Origin: Larix sibirica | Taxonomy: Eukaryota; Streptophyta; Pinopsida; Pinales; Pinaceae | DNA length: 24,242 bases | NCBI GenBank assembly: GCA_004151065.3 | Contig: NWUY0300025858.1 | Coordinates: 1-24,242 of the forward strand | Direction: 5' to 3' | Shown: one piece after another, positions 18,342-24,242 of the stretch | Numbering within the stretch: position 1 is the first letter of the stretch | Layout: every line of letters begins with the position of its first letter | Program-made: the position numbers and the translations under genes | Notes under the pieces: generated by a model | Told to the model about the DNA's origin: nothing | Databases searched by the model: none | Seen by the model: the letters and a program-made list of their open reading frames with translations, nothing else

Positions 18342-19679
18342 ATGGTTTTATCTCCGCTTTTCCGAACATCATGATATTCTAAATGGAGTAAAGCTCCTCT
18401 ACATACTTGGAATATTTTTCTTTGAATTATTAGATAGATATATTGTTAGCATATTCAGAATATCGAATTATATGTATGATCTATAACTTTTGAAAACTAA
18501 TTAACCTATGCAAAATGTGATTGCATTATAATTAATACACTTGCTTATTTTTTCCAAGGAAAAAAAAGTCATGCAAACTAAAATTTGATAGAATTATTGT
18601 ACATCACGCATTTAAGTCTTACACACATCATTAGCAATAAAATTGGTCAAATATCATCTACCTTGTAACGTTTCGAAGGATATATATGAAACCATATACA
18701 AACCAATTGATTACGCATAAAAACTCTTATGTATCAATCGAAGTTTAAAAGGATTATCAAATGGACTTTATCAAGTGAGCACTACTAATACCTAGAGATC
18801 ACTTCACTTGTTTCCCAACAAGGAAATGCAAAGGCAATAGGTGAAATTGGGCATATCCCCCACTCTACTCTAATGAAAATGCTGGAATCCACGTCATCAT
18901 GGATCTGGATTCATGGATCAGTCTGGTCCTTCAAACTACCTTGTTTCAAAATGCTATAATCTAAAGTATAATGGTTTGAAATTCTTATTAGTGAACCTCG
19001 CATGTTTAATCCGATCTTTATGAAATAGAAATCTCATTTTATGACAAGAAGATCTAAATTTTTTAAAAGCATGCAAGTTATGAATTTTTATATTAATGTT
19101 CACTCAATTCATTCACACATGAGATTTTTTAGGTCTCTCCATCTAATTACACTTTCCAAAGGTTTTTACTTGTGCTATAGTTGCATTACAATTGCATTAT
19201 TTATATGGGCAGAGGTCATAAAAATAATGCAACGAACATGTATCCACTAACAAAGAAGATAGAGACACGGGTGTAAGTTAAAGTCTAGATGATTTGTATT
19301 TATTATCTAACGAATTATTTTGATTAAAATCAGCTAAAATTTGTTGAAACATTTAAAAAAATGAAAGAAAAAACATTATTGTTGATAAAAGTTAAAAGGA
19401 AAAACATTGGAAACCTAACTAAAATAGTGTTAAAGTGCTCAATTGTGTTTGTATACTTCCTTGAAAGATGCACCATTTCCAATCGTCCAACATTGGTGAC
19501 AATGCACCATAATGGGTCGACGGTCATTCCAAACAAGTTCGCCCAAGTGCAGACGTACAGGTGAGTAAATTGATGGCATAGAACTTACATTCGTTGAATG
19601 AGACGAAACATATCAGTACGAATCTTGTATATATGGTTTCAATAACTATATGGATAAGTGCATATATGGATTATTCGAT
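18342..19679. other. AT-rich stretch, nothing recognised
   Basis: The first hundred bases may be 3' UTR of the RNase H fragment, but no poly(A) end is clear. The rest is AT-rich with short ORFs only. A more balanced patch at about 19470-19570 ends in CAG followed by GTGAGTAA, which looks like a splice donor but has no supporting exon. Confidence 0.6.
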
Positions 19680-20005
19680 ATGGGGACAATTGTGGGTAGA
19701 TAACACTCCCATGAGTGAATGGATAACAGTTTTAGGACTACAATCCACTGTGTGCAAGAAAGACTATTGCTCCATTGAGAATTTTCCAAGCCTATTCAGT
19801 ATCAAGGATTAGCTTGTAGACGACCCTGCGTCCATGGGGACAATTGTGGGTAGATAACATTCCCATGAGTGAATGGATAACAGTTTTAGGACTACAATCC
19901 ACTGTGTGCAAGAAAGACTATTGCTCCATTGAGAATTTTTCAAGACTATCTAGCATATCAATGGCATTCAGTGTCAAGGATTAGCTTGTAGACGACCCTG
20001 CGTCC
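19680..20005. repeat. Recent tandem duplication, units of 154 and 172 bp
   Basis: Unit 1 (19680-19833) and unit 2 (19834-20005) both begin ATGGGGACAATTGTGGG and end GACGACCCTGCGTCC. They match almost perfectly except for a C/T change early on, small changes near CAAG, and an 18-base insertion in unit 2 near 19955 (around CTAGCATATCAATGG). After unit 2 the word ATGG appears again, so a third unit may have begun. A 72-codon ORF (19594-19812) runs through unit 1; I do not recognise it. Confidence 0.93.
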
Positions 20006-21902
20006 ATGGTGGTTTTGATAGCTTGTTTGTCCTTATTTGAATCCTAGTGGATAAAGTTGATGTCCCTTTAGCTGCAAAACAATGAATATCATGGACAATA
20101 CCTTCGAAAGTGGGGATGTCATAGCTTCTCCAACTAGTATTTTATGATTCTTTCAAAGAAATCATTCGGTGGATATAGGTATAATTAGTTTTATATTACT
20201 CTTATGTTTTGTTGTGTTTTTTGTAATTTGTGAAGAGGTAAAGATAGACAAATTCTATAATATCCTATCAAATAATATCCATAAAGTTTCATTAATTTTT
20301 TTACTTTTTATTAATTGGAATATATATCTCTTTATTTGGAATTATAAGTTAGAGTTTACATTGTAAATTTTTTACTTAATATTTTATTATTTTATTAAAG
20401 TGTTACATGCCAACTCCATGTTGGGCACAAAATTACACTTCTCCTTCATATTGGGTTGTAGAAAGCACCTCTCAATGCAATTATGGTTCTAGATTATGTG
20501 GTTTTTTCCCTATTAATATTAACAAGTTTGATCTGATTTTCCTTACTACTAACTCATTTTGATGATGGACTACATTCGATTGCTATAATCATTGAGAATT
20601 AAAAACCTATATGACGGATCTAAAAGTACACTCTCATCATACTGAATACTGAAGATTAATTCATGTTGAGGCAAAAGAATCAATATATCTTTGAACATAA
20701 AAGCATTGGAAATGTTAAATATGTCTATAAACAATATGATGCACTCCATACTAAAAGCCATGTTGCTAAGAAAACAAAAGAAATCATGGGAAAGATTTCA
20801 TTCTACCGCAATTTAGAGATCCAACATCAAACAACAAATGGATTTAGTATTGGAACCATGAAGCCGATCAACTAGTTTACTATTACACCTATTTGGGGTC
20901 ACTCTTCTTCACATTTGTCGAGCATCCACTTCATGTAATGATCAATGTATGCACACATGTCATTACAATCCACTCCCCAAACTATAAACCAACAATTTGT
21001 CAATGTCTCTCACAAACACAAACACATTTCATTAGTTTCCTGTCTTTGCCTCTACTGCCACAACACAATTAGCTTAGAAAAAGACATAGAGATATCGGCA
21101 AGTGTGCTTAGGCATCCATGTATATGTGGATAGGTGGTCAAATTCTACACTGTGAACCTTTTGATTTCAAGCGCATGACTCAAAATTTGTTTGGGTAATT
21201 GATTTCAACTGAAAATACCATCTTAGTCTCCAAATCATTGATCTTCTATGGCACTGGCATGCAGGTTGCATTTTAAATGGGACAGTGTGCTATACAAATC
21301 ATGGAGAGTTTCATTGAATAATGAAAAACAATCTTGTAGAGAACAGTATTTTTTATGGCTCAAGTCAAGCTAGATTGACATGCTTTGAGGTCGGGTATTG
21401 CCTTCCCAAATGCTTCGATGTTCAAATTGATGATGATTTTCAAATCTCTATCAGTCATGCTCGTTAAGACAATCCAGGAAAGTTTGAATCATTGGACACC
21501 CAAATTTCAAATAGAATGTTGTTGCAAGCATCTTGTACTACCATGGATGTGGTTTTGATGGTGATTGCTCTCATCCAAAGATGAGTGATGGAGGGCAAAG
21601 TACAATTTGTTGAATGCTCTATGATTGACATTATTGATGTTGCTCACCATATCCACATTACATCAAACCATGAAGACATATAGGATAAGCCAAACCCAAC
21701 TATCAATATTTTGTGATGGATGAACAAGATCAAGTCCAAGGTATATGTCCTAAAACATCTTAAGCATCACATGAAAGACATACATTTATATGAGAGATCA
21801 CCTTACGATGTAAATATAGTTGTGTTCATTTGTTTGGTTTTGGAATATGTTTAAAAATATATCTTTTTTAACTTGATGTAAAGAAGAAAATTAATATTGT
21901 TA

Positions 21903-21920
21903 ATATATATATATATATAT
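21903..21920. repeat. (AT)9 microsatellite
   Basis: Eighteen bases of perfect AT dinucleotide repeat. Confidence 0.95.
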
Positions 21921-22220
21921 GGGTTTCATAGTGAAATAGGGCATTGGACAATTCCTAAAACATTGTGGGTAGAAAGACTTTGCCTATCTTTGGGGTATCA
22001 TAAGAGGGTTGAATATTGAAAACACTTTCTCTTTGAATGTCTTGTGTACACCCACAATATCAACCTTCCTAACTTTTTAACTAGTCAAAATTATAGTGAT
22101 CTAGGAATGATTTTTTTTTTAACTTTTCACAAAGAAATAAAATTATAAAGCAAACTAAGTAATTCCTTACCTTTCTTAAAAACCAATAAATTAAAAAGTG
22201 TCTCGACGAATGTTAATAAC

Positions 22221-22235
22221 CATCATCATCATCAT
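22221..22235. repeat. (CAT)5 microsatellite
   Basis: Five CAT units followed by a degenerate CAC. Confidence 0.9.
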
Positions 22236-22847
22236 CACCAACATATCTAGAAAAATCTCAAAATATTTGTGAAAACAACATAACAACATCAATGAGTTCA
22301 TTCTTATTAAAACATAAAATAAAATTTATTTGACAGTAAAAGTTATACAACTTAAATAGGCCTAACATACAACTTTAGTGAACTTAGTTAAGAACATGCA
22401 TTTTTTCCTAAAATAATACAAGTTCAAATTTAAAAGGAAACATAGTATATACACCGTCTTAACTTTAATAGTTAATTTTTTGTAAAAAAGTTCTCATCCC
22501 ACAAACAAAGAAAGACCTTATACACAAATTTGACATCTAACAAAACTATAACTTTACAAATTAAATTAATTATTTATTAGAATAATATTAAATTATAAAA
22601 TAACAACGAATTACCTTTGAACATGTTAGCGTTAAGAATCTCCTTGCAACACATACTTACAATACAAATTGTGGTTCTTTATAGCCTTAAGAATAAGAAT
22701 CCCATTACAACACATACAATACAAATTATTTTAATATTGAATACCAGATTATAATAATCACACATTAATTTAATCAAATACATATGACTTTGTTTAATGT
22801 ATCTTAAACTATTAGTGATACCAAACCAAAAAGAGAATAAATGTATA

Positions 22848-23300
22848 AGTGAATAGGTCCAAATTAGTGCATCTCAAATGGCTCTAACTATATTAAAAAG
22901 TGAATAAGGTTTAAGTAAACAGTCCAAATCATTTGAAAAGTGAATGGATCTAAATCATTACATATCAAATGACTAGAGGTACATTATAAGGTTTAAGTAA
23001 ATGTCCAAATCACTTGAAATGACATGTTCTTGCACCCACTCTAAGTAATTCCAAATAGTAAGACAAACCTAAATGTCCAAATCACTTGAAATGACATGTT
23101 CCTGCACCTAAGTAATTCCAAATAGTAAAACAAACCTAAATCATAACAAAAGGGCACATCGCTCATATATGTGATTTTTAGAGGAACTATATTTCAAATG
23201 ACCTGACATTATACCCACTATGTAAATTCTACATAGTAAGACATGTACCTAAATCATAATGGAAGGGTACATAACTCATAGGTGTGGTTTTTAGAGGCAC
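22848..23300. repeat. Degenerate tandem array with mixed periods
   Basis: Related words recur at changing distances: GGTTTAAGTAA at 22909 and 22990 (81); ATGTCCAAATCACTTG at 23001 and 23073 (72); AAATCATAA at 23138 and 23251 (113), each followed by AGGGCACAT or AGGGTACAT and a TTTTTAGAGG box. The units share CAAATCA, CTCAAATG-like and AGTAATTCCAAATAGTA words. It looks like an old satellite-like array with insertions and losses. No coding capacity. Confidence 0.8.
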
Positions 23301-23421
23301 TATCCCATAAAATGATCATGTCCAAATAATATCATATCTCATAATTGTTTGAAACTGCTTTTGGGTGTTGTAAGGAATTCTTCATAAAAATGCGGAACAA
23401 AATACGTTGGTATTAATGTAC

Positions 23422-23499
23422 ATAATAGACATTTCATAATTGGTGTATTTTTAAAATTATATAATAGACATTTCATAATGGGTGTGTTTTTAAAATTAT
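23422..23499. repeat. 39-bp tandem duplication
   Basis: ATAATAGACATTTCATAAT occurs at 23422 and 23461. Units 23422-23460 and 23461-23499 differ at only two or three bases (TGGTGTA against GGGTGTG). Confidence 0.93.
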
Positions 23500-23585
23500 A
23501 TATTTTATTAATAAATTCTTTTGTAATTACATTTATTTGACCCTTCAACTTTCTTTATCTTTTTATGAAAAAACACAACAAAGAT

Positions 23586-23602
23586 GTCATGCATGGCATG
23601 AC
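23586..23602. repeat. 17-bp perfect palindrome
   Basis: GTCATGC, ATG, then GCATGAC: two 7-base arms with a 3-base centre. Similar in size and GCATG content to the palindrome at 16601-16617. Function unknown, chance possible. Confidence 0.8.
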
Positions 23603-23759
23603 CTAATATAGCGGTATACATCCGTCAACGTTCCAAAAGAGTGCAAGGCTATGTTTAAGTTCTATTGATTCTTTATTGGTATGATATCACTACAATATCT
23701 TTTTCACATAAAATAATACTATAGTTGTATTAATAGGATACCAATTATACATATATCGA

Positions 23760-23969
23760 TCATATATTAGAGTCCACATACACCGCAAGAGTTTCAATAT
23801 GCTTGGACTTTGAGAAGAAAAGAAGGGTCGTTAGAGCGAAGAGTTCGCTACGTGTGTTAGAACCTAGGCCGCAGCCCATCCATCCTCGAATAAAATGGAC
23901 TCTAAATATGTGTAATATAAACCCAACTCCTGATATATTACCAGAATCGTGAGATGCCCCATGGAACAT
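23760..23969 (-). pseudogene. RNase H fragment on the minus strand (RNH 4)
   Basis: Read on the minus strand, the frame from 23969 down to TGA at 23762-23760 resembles the first half of a LINE-type RNase H: MFHGASHDSGN, then GVGFILHI, then GSNTRSELFALTTLLFF, then VYVDSNI. The expected FDGAS is FHGAS, so the first catalytic Asp is His (codon 23963-23961). The Glu of RSEL (23846-23844) and the Asp of VDS (23774-23772) are present. The second half of the domain is cut off by the stop and more stops beyond it. The only coding remnant on this strand. Matching is by eye, and the domain is short. Confidence 0.6.
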
Positions 23970-24242
23970 CCCATAAGGCTAGCTGCTAAATTGGGCAGGT
24001 TGAATAGCTCTCGGACATGGTTGATTAACAACTTATTTTTATTAATTTTAATTAACTTTTGAACATCCTCAAATTATTTTTATTAATTTTTGTAATTAAA
24101 TTCCGAAATAATGGGGCAAGTGGGCTAAGAGGGCACCCTCATGAGGATAAGGTTTTCAAAATGGAACTGGAGTTAATAAAATAGAAAGGTGGCTAAAGCA
24201 ATGTGTTAAATTTAGGAAAAGAACAAAAGAAGGAAAGGTGTT
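23970..24242. other. Window end, nothing recognised
   Basis: AT-rich with a repeated TTATTTTTATTAATTTT word (about 24031 and 24075). On the minus strand it would lie upstream of RNH 4 and might hold its linker, but I cannot read one with confidence. Confidence 0.55.

Larger units (their letters stand above)
20006..22847. other. AT-rich intergenic stretch, no gene recognised
   Basis: About 2.8 kb. 20169-20366 (+) would encode a hydrophobic peptide rich in Phe, Ile and Leu, and 20663-20875 (+) a basic 70-residue peptide; neither matches a family that I know. About 20880-21700 is less AT-rich and shows no long frame on either strand. A loose duplication of AACACATAC and AATACAAATT words occurs near 22648 and 22708. 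No tRNA, snRNA or transposon ends seen. Confidence 0.6.

Noticed and set aside
19558-19568. Splice-donor-like CAG/GTGAGTAA after a short open frame
   Set aside because: No recognisable exon before it and no matching acceptor with coding sequence after it; one consensus match is expected by chance.
1-24242. LTR retrotransposon with paired long terminal repeats
   Set aside because: No long direct repeat pair, primer-binding site, protease or integrase seen; the RT and RNase H are of LINE type.

Overview
The window looks like nuclear DNA of a seed plant with a large, repeat-rich genome. It holds several decayed LINEs of the plant L1 type, whose ORF1 carries a DUF4283-like domain and a zinc knuckle and whose ORF2 carries an endonuclease, a reverse transcriptase (RT), a zf-RVT zinc-binding domain and an RNase H. 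The rest is AT-rich sequence with microsatellites and short tandem duplications. A gymnosperm is possible, but nothing seen here settles the species. I recognise no intact host gene, RNA gene, CRISPR array or prokaryotic feature.

Layout. (1) 1-8435 is a nearly complete LINE on the + strand that ends in a short A run; its 5' end lies beyond the window. ORF1 (105-1517) and ORF2 (from 1519) are almost abutting, and both are broken by stops, mostly TAG, and a few frameshifts. The zf-RVT/RNase H part of ORF2 occurs twice in tandem (4588-5799 and 5801-about 7004), with a single unresolved base N at 5800 between the copies. After RNase H, a single frame carries a further decayed reading frame (7071-8054), followed by a 3' UTR. 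(2) 8436-10720 is AT-rich and mostly featureless, with one diverged 66-bp tandem duplication. (3) About 10720-11874 is a more GC-balanced island with a 149-codon ORF and a UTR-like tail ending in an (ATGT)11 microsatellite. Part of that ORF aligns by eye with the post-RNase H frame of LINE 1, so the island may be the 3' piece of a related element. (4) About 12189-14463 is a second, 5'-truncated LINE of another family, broken close to the RT active-site box and keeping the RT thumb, zf-RVT and RNase H in one frame. (5) 14464-24242 is AT-rich. It holds an RNase H pseudogene on + (17766-18341), a smaller one on - (23760-23969) and several local tandem duplications, including one with units of 154 and 172 bp (19680-20005) and a degenerate array at about 22848-23300.

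Taken together, the coding signal is that of non-autonomous or dead retrotransposon copies. In life ORF1 protein would bind the LINE RNA, and ORF2 protein would nick the target, reverse-transcribe the RNA and remove it with RNase H. No copy here can encode full-length proteins. The most unusual points are the tandem zf-RVT/RNase H module around the N, the extra reading frame downstream of RNase H that may be shared by two elements, and the decay pattern, in which many stops can be explained by C-to-T change at CHG and CpG sites.
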